Below, piece after piece: positions 9,090 to 18,573 of a stretch of DNA of 64,000 nucleotides (position 1 is the first letter of the stretch; every line of letters starts with the position of its first letter). Made by a program: the position numbers and the translations under genes. The stretch lies in the NCBI RefSeq assembly GCF_030653815.1, contig NZ_JAURYQ010000016.1, positions 1-64,000 of the forward strand. Reading direction: 5' to 3'. The notes under the pieces were generated by a model. It worked only from the letters and a program-made list of their open reading frames with translations, did not search any database and was not told the origin of the DNA. The stretch is from Rhodoferax sp. (lineage in GTDB: Bacteria > Pseudomonadota > Gammaproteobacteria > Burkholderiales > Burkholderiaceae_C).

Positions 9090-10082
9090 ATGAAACGACT
9101 TAGTTTTTTGTCCAGTATTGCCATTGCCATTGCTGCCACTGCATTCACGCTGCCAGCAAGCGCCCAGGTGATCACGCTGCACGGCGCGTCGCAGTTCAAC
9201 GACGACCACCCCTTTACCAAGGGCTTGACGAAGTTCGAGGAACTGGTCAAGAAGTACTACGGTAAACCGGTCAACTTTGTGCTGCACAAGAACAGCGAGC
9301 TCGGTCTGGAAAAAGACTATTTCGCCTACATGAACCAGGGCATTTCGGTCGACTACGCGATTGTTTCGCCGGCCCACATGGCAACCTTCGCCAAGGCAGC
9401 ACCATTCATTGATGCGCCTTTCGTCTTTCGTGACCACGATCAGATGAACAAGGTGATCGCACAGGACATCCTCAAGCCCATTGCTGATGAAATCGCCCAG
9501 AAGGCCGATGTGCTGCTGCTGGGTTATGGTGGTGGTGGTACCCGAAATATTTTTGCCAACAAGCCAACACCCACCATGGCCGATCTGAAAGGCCTCAAGA
9601 TCCGGGTCCAGGGTGCGCCGATCTGGACACGCACTTTCTCTGCCGCCGGCATGGCGTCCACCGTCATTGCCTACAGCGAGATCTACAACGGCATCCAGAC
9701 CGGCGTGATCCAGGCCGGAGACAACGAAGCTGCCGGGGTGGAACAGATGAAGTTCTACGAAGTGGCGCCCAATCTGATGCTGACCAAACACGCCATCAGC
9801 ATCCGGCCGATTTGCTTCTCCGGCAAGACCCTGCGCAAGCTGCCAGCTGATCTGCAGGCCGCGATACGCAAGGCGGCAGCCGAGGCTGGCGACTGGGAAC
9901 GTGAACTCGAGTCGAGCTCGGACACCGCGATTCTTCAGAAGCTCGAAAAAGAAGGCAAGCTCAAGCAGGTGGCTTTCAGCGAACGCGACAAGCTGCGGGC
10001 TTCCATGGAACCCGTGCTGGCGACTTACGCCAAAGAAATTGGTGCCGAGGCCATTTACGCCCGCATCAACGCGATCAAATAG
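9090..10082 (+). CDS. dctP: TRAP transporter solute receptor, DctP family
   Basis: Periplasmic receptor, 330 residues, first gene of a dctP-dctQ-dctM operon. Signal peptide of about 25 residues ends ASA/Q. The conserved arginine is in KIRVQ near residue 172. It differs from the other receptors here in having a GGGGTRNIFANK stretch and lacking the usual DGQENP segment (it has IQAGDNEAAGVE), so its ligand may differ. Operator copy A lies just upstream, placing it under the GntR regulator. Ligand unknown. Confidence 0.92.
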   Translation: MKRLSFLSSIAIAIAATAFTLPASAQVITLHGASQFNDDHPFTKGLTKFEELVKKYYGKPVNFVLHKNSELGLEKDYFAYMNQGISVDYAIVSPAHMATFAKAAPFIDAPFVFRDHDQMNKVIAQDILKPIADEIAQKADVLLLGYGGGGTRNIFANKPTPTMADLKGLKIRVQGAPIWTRTFSAAGMASTVIAYSEIYNGIQTGVIQAGDNEAAGVEQMKFYEVAPNLMLTKHAISIRPICFSGKTLRKLPADLQAAIRKAAAEAGDWERELESSSDTAILQKLEKEGKLKQVAFSERDKLRASMEPVLATYAKEIGAEAIYARINAIK

Positions 10083-10161
10083 TGGCCTCTGCGGTGCGAC
10101 AAAAGCGCCTGCTGCGTCGCACCGAGCTTGAGCCGTCCATCATCCACCCCTTCACGAATAC

Positions 10162-10665
10162 ATGATGCGAACATTCATCGACTGGATTTATCGCAGCCTG
10201 CAAGGACTGCTGACGTTTTTGATGGCCATACTGATCCTGCCGGTCACCATGCAGATCGTGGCCCGTTTCACCGACCTTATTCCCAATTACATCTGGACCG
10301 AGGAGTTGGCGCGCTTCTGTTTGGTCTGGATCATCATGATTGGCGCCAGTGTCGCCGTGCGCGACGGCACACACTTTGACGTGGATGTGCTGCCGCATCC
10401 CAAAACACCCTTCGGCGTGGCCATGAGCCGCATCGTCGTGCACGCCGGGATATTCCTGGTGGCGCTGATCTTTCTCGCCTTCGGCTGGCGGTTTGCGCAG
10501 TTTGGCTACGACCAAAGTTCTGAATTAACCGGTATCAACATGATCACCATCCACATTGCCTGGCCGGTCGCGGGACTGACCTGGGTCATTTTTAGCCTGG
10601 AGAAGTTTTATGACGACATCCAGCTACTGAAACAATCAAATGGGAGCGCACATGGGGCCGTCTGA
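10162..10665 (+). CDS. dctQ: TRAP transporter small membrane subunit, DctQ family
   Basis: Small membrane subunit linking receptor and DctM, 167 residues with about four membrane helices (near residues 12-35, 48-68, 90-110 and 128-148). It has the family segment NYIWTEELARFCLVWIIMIG. A second ATG lies directly after the first; I kept the first. It overlaps the dctM start by 14 bases. Confidence 0.9.
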   Translation: MMRTFIDWIYRSLQGLLTFLMAILILPVTMQIVARFTDLIPNYIWTEELARFCLVWIIMIGASVAVRDGTHFDVDVLPHPKTPFGVAMSRIVVHAGIFLVALIFLAFGWRFAQFGYDQSSELTGINMITIHIAWPVAGLTWVIFSLEKFYDDIQLLKQSNGSAHGAV

Positions 10666-11956
10666 AGTTGCAATTATTTTGTTTGGCGTCTTCGCGCTGA
10701 TGGTCGTCTTGCGTGTGCCGGTCGCCTTCGCGCTGGGGCTGGCCTGCATACCGGTGTTCTTCATTGATGACCGTCTGACGCCATTTCTGTTGCTCAACGA
10801 AATGCTCAAGTCCTACAACTCGTTTCTGCTGCTGTCGATCCCGTTTTTCATGCTGGCAGCCAACCTGATGAATGCCGCCGGCATCACCGACAAGCTGATC
10901 AATCTGTCGCGCGCCCTGGTCGGCTGGCTGCCTGGCGGACTGGGCCATGTCAGTGTCTTGGTCAGCATGCTGTTCGCCGGTATTTCGGGCTCCAGCACCG
11001 CCGAAGCCGCTGGTGTGGGCGGGGTCCTGATTCCGGCCATGAAAAAGCAGGGTTACGACACCCCATTCGCCGTGTCCTTGATTGCCTGCGCGGCGGTGAT
11101 GGGTGTGATCATTCCGCCCAGCATTCTGATGGTGGTCTGGGGCGGCGTTATTTCGGTCTCGATCGGCGGCTTGTTTCTGGCGGGTGTGTTGCCCGGACTG
11201 CTGATGGGTCTGTCCTTCATGCTGGTGGTCTACATCTATGCCAAGCGCCGCAACTACCCGGTGTACCCCAAACCCACAGGAAAGGAACTGCGCTCAGCTG
11301 CTGTGAGTGCGATCCTGCCCATCCTGACTCCGGGCATCATTGTGGGTGGCATTGTCGGCGGCTTTTTCACCCCGACCGAGGCATCCGTGGTGGCCGTGCT
11401 GTATGCGATGTTCCTGGGGGTGTTCATTTACCGCCGCCTGGGACTCACCCAATTGCGCGAAACTATGTACGACTCCGGGCGCTTTGCCGCCATTTCGCTG
11501 TTTTGCATCGGCACGGCATCGGCCTTCGGCTGGCTGCTCGCGTATTTCCGCATCCCGCAACTGTTCGTGGACATGGTGTCTGGTTGGGGTGGCGGCGTCA
11601 CCAGCGTCGGCTTCCTCACGGCGCTGTGTTTCCTCGTGATTGGCTGCTTCATTGATGCCATTCCGGCGATCATCATCGTGGGCACGATCCTCGCGCCGCT
11701 CGCTGCAGATGTCGGCATGCACCCGATTCACTTCGCCATCATCGGCGTCATCTCGATCGCCTACGGGCTGGTCACACCACCCTACGGGCTTTGTCTGATG
11801 ATTGCCTGTACCGTGGGCGGCATCAAGATCAAGGAAGCCGTCAGGGACACGCTGATACTCTTCATTCCGATGGTGGCGGTACTGGTCTTCGTGATCCTTG
11901 TGCCGGAAGCCCTGCTGTGGTTGCCGCGCACCCTCATGCCGACCCTGATCAAATAA
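10652..11956 (+). CDS. dctM: TRAP transporter large membrane subunit, DctM family
   Basis: Na+- or H+-coupled permease of 434 residues with about 12 hydrophobic segments. It has SIPFFMLAANLMNAAGITDKL near residue 60 and the SGSSTAEAAGVG motif near residue 110, both characteristic of DctM. I chose the ATG at 10652 over 10640 because GGGAG lies 5 bases before it. A strong terminator follows, so the operon ends here. Confidence 0.93.
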   Translation: MGPSEVAIILFGVFALMVVLRVPVAFALGLACIPVFFIDDRLTPFLLLNEMLKSYNSFLLLSIPFFMLAANLMNAAGITDKLINLSRALVGWLPGGLGHVSVLVSMLFAGISGSSTAEAAGVGGVLIPAMKKQGYDTPFAVSLIACAAVMGVIIPPSILMVVWGGVISVSIGGLFLAGVLPGLLMGLSFMLVVYIYAKRRNYPVYPKPTGKELRSAAVSAILPILTPGIIVGGIVGGFFTPTEASVVAVLYAMFLGVFIYRRLGLTQLRETMYDSGRFAAISLFCIGTASAFGWLLAYFRIPQLFVDMVSGWGGGVTSVGFLTALCFLVIGCFIDAIPAIIIVGTILAPLAADVGMHPIHFAIIGVISIAYGLVTPPYGLCLMIACTVGGIKIKEAVRDTLILFIPMVAVLVFVILVPEALLWLPRTLMPTLIK

Positions 11957-11963
11957 GGCGTTC

Positions 11964-11996
11964 AAGCGCTGCCCCAAGCTTGGGCAGCGCTTTTTT
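11964..11996. terminator. Bidirectional Rho-independent terminator
   Basis: AAGCGCTGCCC and GGGCAGCGCTT form a perfect stem around CAAGCTT-type loop sequence, followed by six T residues. It lies between the + dctM and the - SDR gene that ends at 12002 and may serve both, although the A run on the other side is short. Confidence 0.9.
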
Positions 11997-12001
11997 ATCT
12001 G

Positions 12002-12769
12002 TCAGGCTTGGGAGGAATATCCGCCATCCACCGGAATGGCGGTGCCGGTCACAAAATCAGAAGCGCGGCTGGCCAAGAAGATGGCAATGCCGGCAAAGTC
12101 GTCAGGGTCGCCCCAACGCGCCGCCGGTGTACGGGCAAGCACGCGTTCATGCAGACCCGGCAAGTCCTTGCGCGCTTGGCGGGTGAGGTCAGTGTCTATC
12201 CAGCCTGGCAGGATGGCATTGACCTGGATGTTGTCCTTGGCCCAGGCCGAAGCGAGCGCCTTGCTGAGCTGCACGATCGCGCCCTTGCTGGCACTGTAGG
12301 GTGCGGCGAAGCCCGCACCAAAGATGGAGGTCATTGAACCCGTGTTGATGATCTTGCCACCGCCGGCCTTGACCAGTGCTGGATATGCCGCCTGACTGCA
12401 GACAAAAGCGCTGGTGAGGTTGGTGTCGAGAATGGTTTTCCATTCTTCGAGGCTGTAGTCCTGCGGTGGCTTGCGAATGTTGGTGCCGGCGTTGTTGACC
12501 AGGATGTCGAGCCGCCCGAAGCGCGCCAACGTCGCCTGGACCAGGGCATGACAGGCATCGGGCTGCGTGACATCGGTTTCCACCACCAGCACCTGCGCGC
12601 CAAGGTCTTGCAGAAGCTGTTCGGCCGCCGCATTCTTTTGGGTGTTGCGTCCGGCAATCACGATCATGGCACCGGCCGCCGCCATGCCTTTGGCCATGCC
12701 CAGACCGATGCCGCTGTTGCCGCCAGTCACGATGGCCACGCGGCCCTCCAAGCTCAGAAGTCCCGCCAT
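12002..12769 (-). CDS. Short-chain dehydrogenase/reductase, 2-deoxy-gluconate/KduD-like
   Basis: NAD(P)-dependent oxidoreductase of 255 residues. Cofactor motif TGGNSGIG near residues 15-22, NNAG near 91-94, catalytic Tyr-Lys in YSASK near 160-164, and the C-terminal VDGGYSSQA. Closest by eye to sugar-acid SDRs such as KduD. I started it at the ATG at 12769, which is preceded by GGGAGCAAG; the frame is open further upstream but enters the LDH2 gene. It is the last gene of the run uxaA-like, LDH2, SDR. Confidence 0.9.
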   Translation of the reverse strand: MAGLLSLEGRVAIVTGGNSGIGLGMAKGMAAAGAMIVIAGRNTQKNAAAEQLLQDLGAQVLVVETDVTQPDACHALVQATLARFGRLDILVNNAGTNIRKPPQDYSLEEWKTILDTNLTSAFVCSQAAYPALVKAGGGKIINTGSMTSIFGAGFAAPYSASKGAIVQLSKALASAWAKDNIQVNAILPGWIDTDLTRQARKDLPGLHERVLARTPAARWGDPDDFAGIAIFLASRASDFVTGTAIPVDGGYSSQA

Positions 12770-12785
12770 ATCTTGCTCCCGGAAT

Positions 12786-13850
12786 TTAATTGGACAAAGT
12801 GACGCCGACCTTGTGGCCGGCGGAAACAATCTCTTGCCAGGTCTGGGCGTCCACCGCGATGCCCTCCTGCTCGCGCTGCTTGCGATAGCTCCGCTCCGGG
12901 TCGCCGGCCAGTTGCACCGCGTCAAAGCCGGGTGCCACCGGCCCGGCTTGGAGCCAATCGGTAAAGGCCAGGGCTTCCTGATCAAAAGTGGCCTGGGTGC
13001 CGAGCCTGGCCGGGTCGATCAAAATAGTCAGCATGCCGTTGAAAACAGCGCGCACCGCCGGGTCGGTGGGCTGATGCCAGGTGCCGCTGCCGGTCAGGGC
13101 ACCGCCCAGCAGCTCGCAGGCCACCGCCAGACCATAACCCTTGTATTCGCCAAAAGCCATCAGCGCCCCGAACAAGCCGTTGCTCTGGGGCACCACCACC
13201 ACGCCAGGGTCGGTGGTGGGATGGCCGTGTTCGTCGATCAGGGTGCCAGGCTCGACGCGCCGGCCTTCGTTGTGCGCCACACGCATCTTTCCCTGCGCCA
13301 CGCGGCTGGTGGCAAAGTCCAGCACAAAGGGTTCGCGCCCTCTCAAAGGCACACCAATGCAGCAGGGGTTGGTGCCAAAGCGCCCGTCAGCGCCGCCAAA
13401 CGGGGCCACCACGGGGCGCGACAACACATTGACAAAATGCAACGCAACCAGACCTTGAGCGACCGCCATTTCGGCAAAGTGTCCGATGCGACCCAAGTGG
13501 TGCGCATGGGACAGCGTCATGATGCAACTGCCATGCGCCTGGGCGCGGCTGATGCCGAGCGCCATGGCTTCTTCGCCCACAATCTGACCGTAGCCGCGCT
13601 GACCGTCCAGGGTCAGCAGTGTGCCGGTGTCCAGCACCACCCGCAGGCTGGTATTGGGCTGCAGGCCGCCTTCGAGCACGGCATCCACATAACGCGGCAG
13701 CATGCCCACGCCATGCGAATCGTGGCCACTCAAGTTGGCCAGCACCAGATTGGCGGCCACCCTTGCGGCCTCTTCGGGCGAACTGCCGGCCCCGACCAAC
13801 ACAGCAGCCACTTGCGCCTGCAAGTCTGGGGCGTAAAGTATTTTTTTCAT
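12786..13850 (-). CDS. LDH2/malate dehydrogenase-family oxidoreductase
   Basis: NAD(P)-dependent 2-hydroxy/2-keto acid oxidoreductase of the LDH2 (YlbC, ComC, YiaK) superfamily, 354 residues. Family motifs visible: GHDSHGVGMLPRY near residue 43 with the catalytic His, ISRAQAHGSC, FGTNPCCIGVP, DFATSRVAQGK and EYKGYGLAVACELL. The ATG at 13850 lies 4 bases after the UxaA-family stop, so the two are likely co-translated. A second LDH2 gene lies at 27096-28154. The substrate is not predictable. Confidence 0.88.
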   Translation of the reverse strand: MKKILYAPDLQAQVAAVLVGAGSSPEEAARVAANLVLANLSGHDSHGVGMLPRYVDAVLEGGLQPNTSLRVVLDTGTLLTLDGQRGYGQIVGEEAMALGISRAQAHGSCIMTLSHAHHLGRIGHFAEMAVAQGLVALHFVNVLSRPVVAPFGGADGRFGTNPCCIGVPLRGREPFVLDFATSRVAQGKMRVAHNEGRRVEPGTLIDEHGHPTTDPGVVVVPQSNGLFGALMAFGEYKGYGLAVACELLGGALTGSGTWHQPTDPAVRAVFNGMLTILIDPARLGTQATFDQEALAFTDWLQAGPVAPGFDAVQLAGDPERSYRKQREQEGIAVDAQTWQEIVSAGHKVGVTLSN

Positions 13851-13854
13851 CAAT

Positions 13855-15381
13855 TTACATCACTGCGCCAACTTGCCAGGGAACAAATTCGCTTTGGCCG
13901 TAGCCATGCCGCTCACTTTTGCTTTTGACCCCTGAAGCAGTGGCCAAAACCAGTTCAAAAATACGCTGGCCCATTTCGGCAATGGTGCTGCTGCCGTCGA
14001 TGATCTCGCCGCAATTCAGGTCAATGTCATCTTCCTGCTTGCGCCACAGCGCCGAGTTGGTCGAGAACTTGAGCGACGGTGACGGCGCGCAGCCGTAAGC
14101 AGAACCGCGCCCGGTGGTAAAACAAATCAGGTTGGCACCGCCAGCGACCTGCCCGGTTGCGCTGACCGGGTCGTAGCCCGGGGTGTCCATGTAGACAAAG
14201 CCATGCGCAGTCACGGGCTCGGCATATTCGTACACCGCCTGCAGGTTGCTGGTGCCGCCCTTGGCCACCGCACCCAGGGATTTCTCCAGGATGGTGGTCA
14301 AGCCGCCGGCCTTGTTGCCCGGCGACGGGTTGTTGTTCATCTCGCCGCTGTTGATGCGGGTGTAGTGCTCCCACCACTTGATGCGCTCGATCAGTTTCTC
14401 ACCCACGTCGCGGGTCACGGCGCGGCGCGTCAGCAGGTGTTCGGCACCATAAATTTCGGGGGTTTCGCTCAGGATGGCCGAGCCGCCGTGCGCCACCAGC
14501 AAGTCCACCGCCGCGCCCAGCGCCGGGTTGGCGCTGATGCCGGAGTAGCCGTCGGAGCCGCCGCATTGCAGGCCGATGGTGATGTGGGCGGCACTGCAGG
14601 GTTCGCGCTGTACCGCATTGGCCTGGGGCAGCATGTCCTGGATCAGCGCGATGCCTTTGGCGACCGTTTTGGACGTGCCGCCGGTGTCCTGAATGCTGAA
14701 GGTGCGCAAGGTGTCGCCTTCGCGCAGGCGGCCAGTGGCCAGCCAGGCATTGATCTGGTTGGACTCGCAGCCCAGGCCCACCACGAGCACGGCGGCGAAA
14801 TTGGCATGGGTGGCGTAACCGGTCAGCGTGCGCTGCAAAATCTGCAGCCCCAGGCCGTCGCTGTCCATGCCGCAGCCGGTGCCGTGGGTCAGTGCCACCA
14901 CGCCATCGACATTGGGAAAATCGGCCAGCGCGGCCGGATTGTTCTGGCGCGAAAAATGGTCGGCAATGGCGCGCGCTGCGGTGGCCGAACAGTTCACGCT
15001 GGACAGAACACCAATGTAGTTGCGCGTGGCCACGCGGCCGTCGGCACGCTTGATGCCCATGAACGTGGCTTCACGCCGCAGCGGCGCCGGCTTGACATCA
15101 GCGCCAAAGGCATAGTCACGGGCAAAGTCGCCCTTGTTCGGACCCATGTCCAGGTTGTGCGTGTGCACATGTTCACCCGCAGCAATGGGCTTGCTGGCAA
15201 AACCGATGACCTGGTTGTAGCGCCGCACCGGCGCACCAGCCGCAAGGGCATGGACTGCAATTTTGTGGCCGGCCGGGATCAGGCCCTTGATGGCGATGCC
15301 TTCAGCCACAGTACCGCTGACCAATTGGGTGCGGGCAATCAGGACATCGTCCTGGGGGTGGAGTCGGATGGTGGGATTCAT
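13855..15381 (-). CDS. UxaA/GarD-family altronate/galactarate-type dehydratase
   Basis: Fe-dependent dehydratase of sugar acids, 508 residues. N-terminal SAF-like domain (about residues 1-95, with VHTHNLDMG) followed by the catalytic domain beginning FMGIKRADGRVATRNYIGV. Other family segments are THGTGCGMD, GLGCESNQI, GLQCGGSDGYSGISANPALG and GRGSAYGCAPSPSLK. A CAGGAG box precedes the ATG. It sits downstream of the TRAP genes and upstream of LDH2 and SDR genes, so it probably dehydrates the acid imported by that TRAP system. Altronate, galactarate or a related aldonate are all possible. Confidence 0.9.
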   Translation of the reverse strand: MNPTIRLHPQDDVLIARTQLVSGTVAEGIAIKGLIPAGHKIAVHALAAGAPVRRYNQVIGFASKPIAAGEHVHTHNLDMGPNKGDFARDYAFGADVKPAPLRREATFMGIKRADGRVATRNYIGVLSSVNCSATAARAIADHFSRQNNPAALADFPNVDGVVALTHGTGCGMDSDGLGLQILQRTLTGYATHANFAAVLVVGLGCESNQINAWLATGRLREGDTLRTFSIQDTGGTSKTVAKGIALIQDMLPQANAVQREPCSAAHITIGLQCGGSDGYSGISANPALGAAVDLLVAHGGSAILSETPEIYGAEHLLTRRAVTRDVGEKLIERIKWWEHYTRINSGEMNNNPSPGNKAGGLTTILEKSLGAVAKGGTSNLQAVYEYAEPVTAHGFVYMDTPGYDPVSATGQVAGGANLICFTTGRGSAYGCAPSPSLKFSTNSALWRKQEDDIDLNCGEIIDGSSTIAEMGQRIFELVLATASGVKSKSERHGYGQSEFVPWQVGAVM

Positions 15382-15398
15382 GAAAAAGTCTCCTGGTC

Positions 15399-15473
15399 CG
15401 CTTCGTCTGGACTCGTCGAAGCCGCACTCAAAGCTGTGGCGCGTGCTTCAACAGGTTCAGGGTAAACGGTGGG
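15399..15473. repeat. REP-like intergenic repeat remnant
   Basis: The gap between uxaA-like and dctM holds CGTCGAAGCC and, about 30 bases on, GCTTCAACAGGTTCAGGG followed by TAAACGG. This resembles the short CTTCGACAGGCTCAGGGC-type repeats that I recall as scattered between genes in many proteobacteria. I see only this one copy in the window, so the call rests on recall of the motif. Confidence 0.45.
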
Positions 15474-15475
15474 TG

Positions 15476-16867
15476 TCAATAAAACATTCTGGGCAGCCAC
15501 ATGAACAGCCCGGGAAAATAGGTGATGATGGCCAGGCTGAGGAGCAGCGGCACGAACCATGGCAGGATGGCCACCGTCGTGCGCTCGACACTCATGCCGG
15601 TGATGCGGGCCATGATGAATAACACCAGGCCAACCGGTGGCGTCAGCAGTCCGATCATCAGGTTCAGCACCATGACCAAACCGAAGTGGATGGGGTCGAT
15701 GCCGAGTTGCTGTGCAATGGGCAGCAAGATAGGAACCAGAATGGTGATGGCCGCGGTGGGTTCCAGAAAGCAGCCGACAAACAGCATCAGCAGGTTGGCC
15801 AGCAAGAAGAATGTCCAGGCTTCATGGGTGAAGCCCAACACCCACGCTGCAATGGCTGCGGTCACGCCAGTGGCTGTGAGCATCCAGGCAAAAATGGATG
15901 AAGCCGCCACAATGAAGAGCACGGTGGCCGTGGTTTCCACTGTCTCAAGACACACCTTGGTGAAGACCTTGAAAGACAAGGTGCGGTACCAGAAGAAACC
16001 CAGCACCATCGCCCACAGGCACGCTGCAATGGCACCTTCTGTAGGCGTGAAAAGGCCAGTCGTCATGCCACCCACCAGCAGTACCGGGGTCATGATGGGC
16101 AATACGGCATGGAAGCGGAAAATACGGTCGGCCACGAACAGCAAAATCAAGCCGGCAAAAACCGTGATGCGGGGCGGGGCACCGGCCTGAACCAGCAGCC
16201 AGATGGCAATCGGCCAACCGATGACAACGGCAAATTCGGAAATAGCCTTGCCGAAGCGGCCGGCGTGGAACTTGACGTCGCCGCCCCAGCCGTTGCGCCA
16301 GGCGAAAAAGCTCACTGCAGCCATCATCATCAGCGCCAGCAGCAGACCGGGGACGATACCCGCCAGAAACAGGCTGCCCACCGACACATTGGCCAGCATC
16401 GCGTAAATCACAAACGGCAAACTGGGGGGAATGATGGGCCCCAGCGTGGCCGATGCCGCCGTCACGCCGGCGGCGAATTCACTGGAATAGCCCTGCTCCT
16501 TCATGGCCTTGATCTCGATGGTGCCGAGACCGGCAGCATCGGCGATGGCGGTGCCGCTCATGCCGGAAAAGATCACCGAGGCCATGATGTTCACATGACC
16601 CAGGCCACCCTTGAGCCAGCCCACCAGCGCCAGTGCCAAACTGAAGATGCGGTTGGTGATGCCGGCGTTGTTCATCAGGTTGCCCGCCAGAATGAAGAAC
16701 GGCACCGCCAGCAGAGGAAAACTGTCGATGCCGCTGATCATGCGGTGAATCACGACGAAGGCCGGCACGCTGCCAGTCCAAAGCGCGTAGATGATGACCG
16801 AGCCCGCCATCGCAATGGCGACCGGCAGGCCGCCGCTCATCAGGAATAAGAAAATGATTTTCAGCAT
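15476..16867 (-). CDS. dctM: TRAP transporter large membrane subunit, DctM family
   Basis: Permease of 463 residues, about 12 hydrophobic segments. Family motifs: FPLLAVPFFILAGNLMNNAGITNRI near residue 50, SGMSGTAIADAAGLG near 105, and GLLTPPVGLVLF near 402. It is longer than the other two DctM proteins by about 30-40 residues. Third gene of the - strand dctP-dctQ-dctM set; the dehydratase gene follows after a gap of 94 bases. Confidence 0.93.
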   Translation of the reverse strand: MLKIIFLFLMSGGLPVAIAMAGSVIIYALWTGSVPAFVVIHRMISGIDSFPLLAVPFFILAGNLMNNAGITNRIFSLALALVGWLKGGLGHVNIMASVIFSGMSGTAIADAAGLGTIEIKAMKEQGYSSEFAAGVTAASATLGPIIPPSLPFVIYAMLANVSVGSLFLAGIVPGLLLALMMMAAVSFFAWRNGWGGDVKFHAGRFGKAISEFAVVIGWPIAIWLLVQAGAPPRITVFAGLILLFVADRIFRFHAVLPIMTPVLLVGGMTTGLFTPTEGAIAACLWAMVLGFFWYRTLSFKVFTKVCLETVETTATVLFIVAASSIFAWMLTATGVTAAIAAWVLGFTHEAWTFFLLANLLMLFVGCFLEPTAAITILVPILLPIAQQLGIDPIHFGLVMVLNLMIGLLTPPVGLVLFIMARITGMSVERTTVAILPWFVPLLLSLAIITYFPGLFMWLPRMFY

Positions 16868-16874
16868 GGTACGT

Positions 16875-17444
16875 TCAGCGGTCGTGTAAGGTGGTTTCTG
16901 GCCGCTCCAGCACGCTGTAGCCGCGGCGGCGGTGGATGAGCAGCACTTGTATCGAGCGCCAAGTCATGGCGATGAAGCCGAGCAGACAAACGCCATAGAT
17001 CACGTTCATCGGCAGGTCAACCATGGTCATTCGCGTGCTGTTGCCAAGCCGGTACATCATCATGCAGGTAAGCACCACGGCGACAGCGAAAAACAGCGTG
17101 CGCAGAACATCGACAGCCACGGACAGCCAGCGACCCACCACTTTGGGCAGGAATCGGTAAATAAAATCAACATGAATGTGGGTGTTGCGGGCCACCCCAA
17201 TGGAGGCACCGATGAAGACCACGCCAATCAAGAGGAAACGGGCGATTTCCTCGGTCCAGGCCGCCGAATTGTTGAGCGCATAACGCGTGAAAAACTGGTA
17301 GAACACCGTCGCGCCCAGAACCCAGAAGATGCCCAGCGCCACCCAGCCTTCCAGCGTGGTGTCAGACAGATCCACCGGTTCGTCGTGCGCGTGAAATTCA
17401 CCGTCCGCGCTGATCACGCGTTCGTTATCGTCGCTTGAAGGCAT
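16875..17444 (-). CDS. dctQ: TRAP transporter small membrane subunit, DctQ family
   Basis: Membrane subunit of 189 residues with about four helices after an acidic, soluble N-terminal stretch of some 30 residues (DDNERVISADGEFHAHDEP), which is longer than usual. Family segment NSAAWTEEIARFLLIGVVFIG near residue 59. It starts at the ATG at 17444 and ends 7 bases before dctM. Confidence 0.9.
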   Translation of the reverse strand: MPSSDDNERVISADGEFHAHDEPVDLSDTTLEGWVALGIFWVLGATVFYQFFTRYALNNSAAWTEEIARFLLIGVVFIGASIGVARNTHIHVDFIYRFLPKVVGRWLSVAVDVLRTLFFAVAVVLTCMMMYRLGNSTRMTMVDLPMNVIYGVCLLGFIAMTWRSIQVLLIHRRRGYSVLERPETTLHDR

Positions 17445-17525
17445 GAAAAATCCGTTCTATGAGAGGGTCCGGACAAACGCGCCATACGCTGGACAACCAG
17501 TTCATGGCGCGCTTGTCGCACAGGC

Positions 17526-18524
17526 TTATTTGATGGCGATGATGCGGTCGTAATCGATTTGGCGGTAGCCGTAGTCGGTCGGCTTGGCATTTTTCAGCAC
17601 AGCCTCGCGGAAGGCAGTTTTATCCACCGTGATCACGTTGACACCCTTCTGCTTGAACTCCTCGGCGAGCCGGGTTTCCGAAGCGATGATTTCACGCCCG
17701 GCTTTCTCGGCGGCATCCTGCATCACTTCGCTGAAGATCTTCTTGTCGGCCTCCGACAGCTTGCTCCAGAGTGACCCCCCCACAATGGTCAGCAGTGAGT
17801 CGACGATGTGTCCGGTCAGAGAAATGTTCTTTTGCACTTCAAAGAACTTTTTCGCCAGGATGGTGGGCAGCGGGTTCTCTTGTGCGTCCACAGTGCCGTT
17901 CTGCAGGGCCAGATAGACCTCGGCAAAGGCAATCGGTGTGGCGTTGGCACCCAGGGATTTCGGGAACGCAAGGTAAGCCGGGGCGTCAGGCACGCGAATT
18001 TTGAGGTCCTTCATGTCGGCCGGGGTGCGCACCGGCTTGTTTGACGTGACGTGGCGCGCGCCATAGTAAGTGAGCGCCGTGATGTGGTTGCCGCTCTTGG
18101 CGTCGTAGTCTCTCGCCAGTTCCTTGAACACATCGCTCTTGGCATATTTGAGCTGGTGCTCGGCGTCGCGGAAGATGAACGGAAAGTAAGTCACCGCCAG
18201 GGGTTTGTAGGTATTACCCGCAAAGCTTGAGCCGCTCAGGATGATGTCCACCGTGCCCAGGGTCAGGCCCTGGTTGATGTCGCTTTCCTTGCCCAGCGAC
18301 GAAGCCGGGAAGACCTGCACTTCGTATCGGCCATTGGTTCGCTTCTTGATCTCGTCACCAGCCCAGACCGACCACCGGTGGAACGGCTCGGAGGTCTCGT
18401 AGACGTGGGCCCATTTGAGTTTGGTCTGCGCGCTGGCAATGCCAAAGGTGCCCAGGGCACCGGTGAGCAAGGTCGCGGCGGCCAGGGTTTTGAGCGCCAG
18501 TTTGGTTAGTTCACGTTTCTTCAT
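17526..18524 (-). CDS. dctP: TRAP transporter solute receptor, DctP family
   Basis: Periplasmic receptor, 332 residues. Signal peptide begins MKKRELTKLALK and ends near ASAQ. Conserved KIRVPDAPAY with the ligand arginine, then AFAEVYLALQNGTVDAQENP. I chose the ATG at 18524, preceded by GAGGAGA; the frame is open for 33 codons more without a signal peptide at its start. It lies 49 bases after the GntR gene and the two are probably co-transcribed. Confidence 0.92.
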   Translation of the reverse strand: MKKRELTKLALKTLAAATLLTGALGTFGIASAQTKLKWAHVYETSEPFHRWSVWAGDEIKKRTNGRYEVQVFPASSLGKESDINQGLTLGTVDIILSGSSFAGNTYKPLAVTYFPFIFRDAEHQLKYAKSDVFKELARDYDAKSGNHITALTYYGARHVTSNKPVRTPADMKDLKIRVPDAPAYLAFPKSLGANATPIAFAEVYLALQNGTVDAQENPLPTILAKKFFEVQKNISLTGHIVDSLLTIVGGSLWSKLSEADKKIFSEVMQDAAEKAGREIIASETRLAEEFKQKGVNVITVDKTAFREAVLKNAKPTDYGYRQIDYDRIIAIK

Positions 18525-18573
18525 GATGTCTCCTCGGTTGGTGGTTTGAAGTAAATAAATTTTATGATGGGCG

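Noticed and set aside
12567..13928. Open frame of 453 codons on the + strand
   Set aside because: Antisense to the SDR and LDH2 genes, which carry full family motifs.
14203..15465. Open frame of 420 codons on the + strand
   Set aside because: Antisense to the UxaA/GarD-type gene and without recognisable domains.
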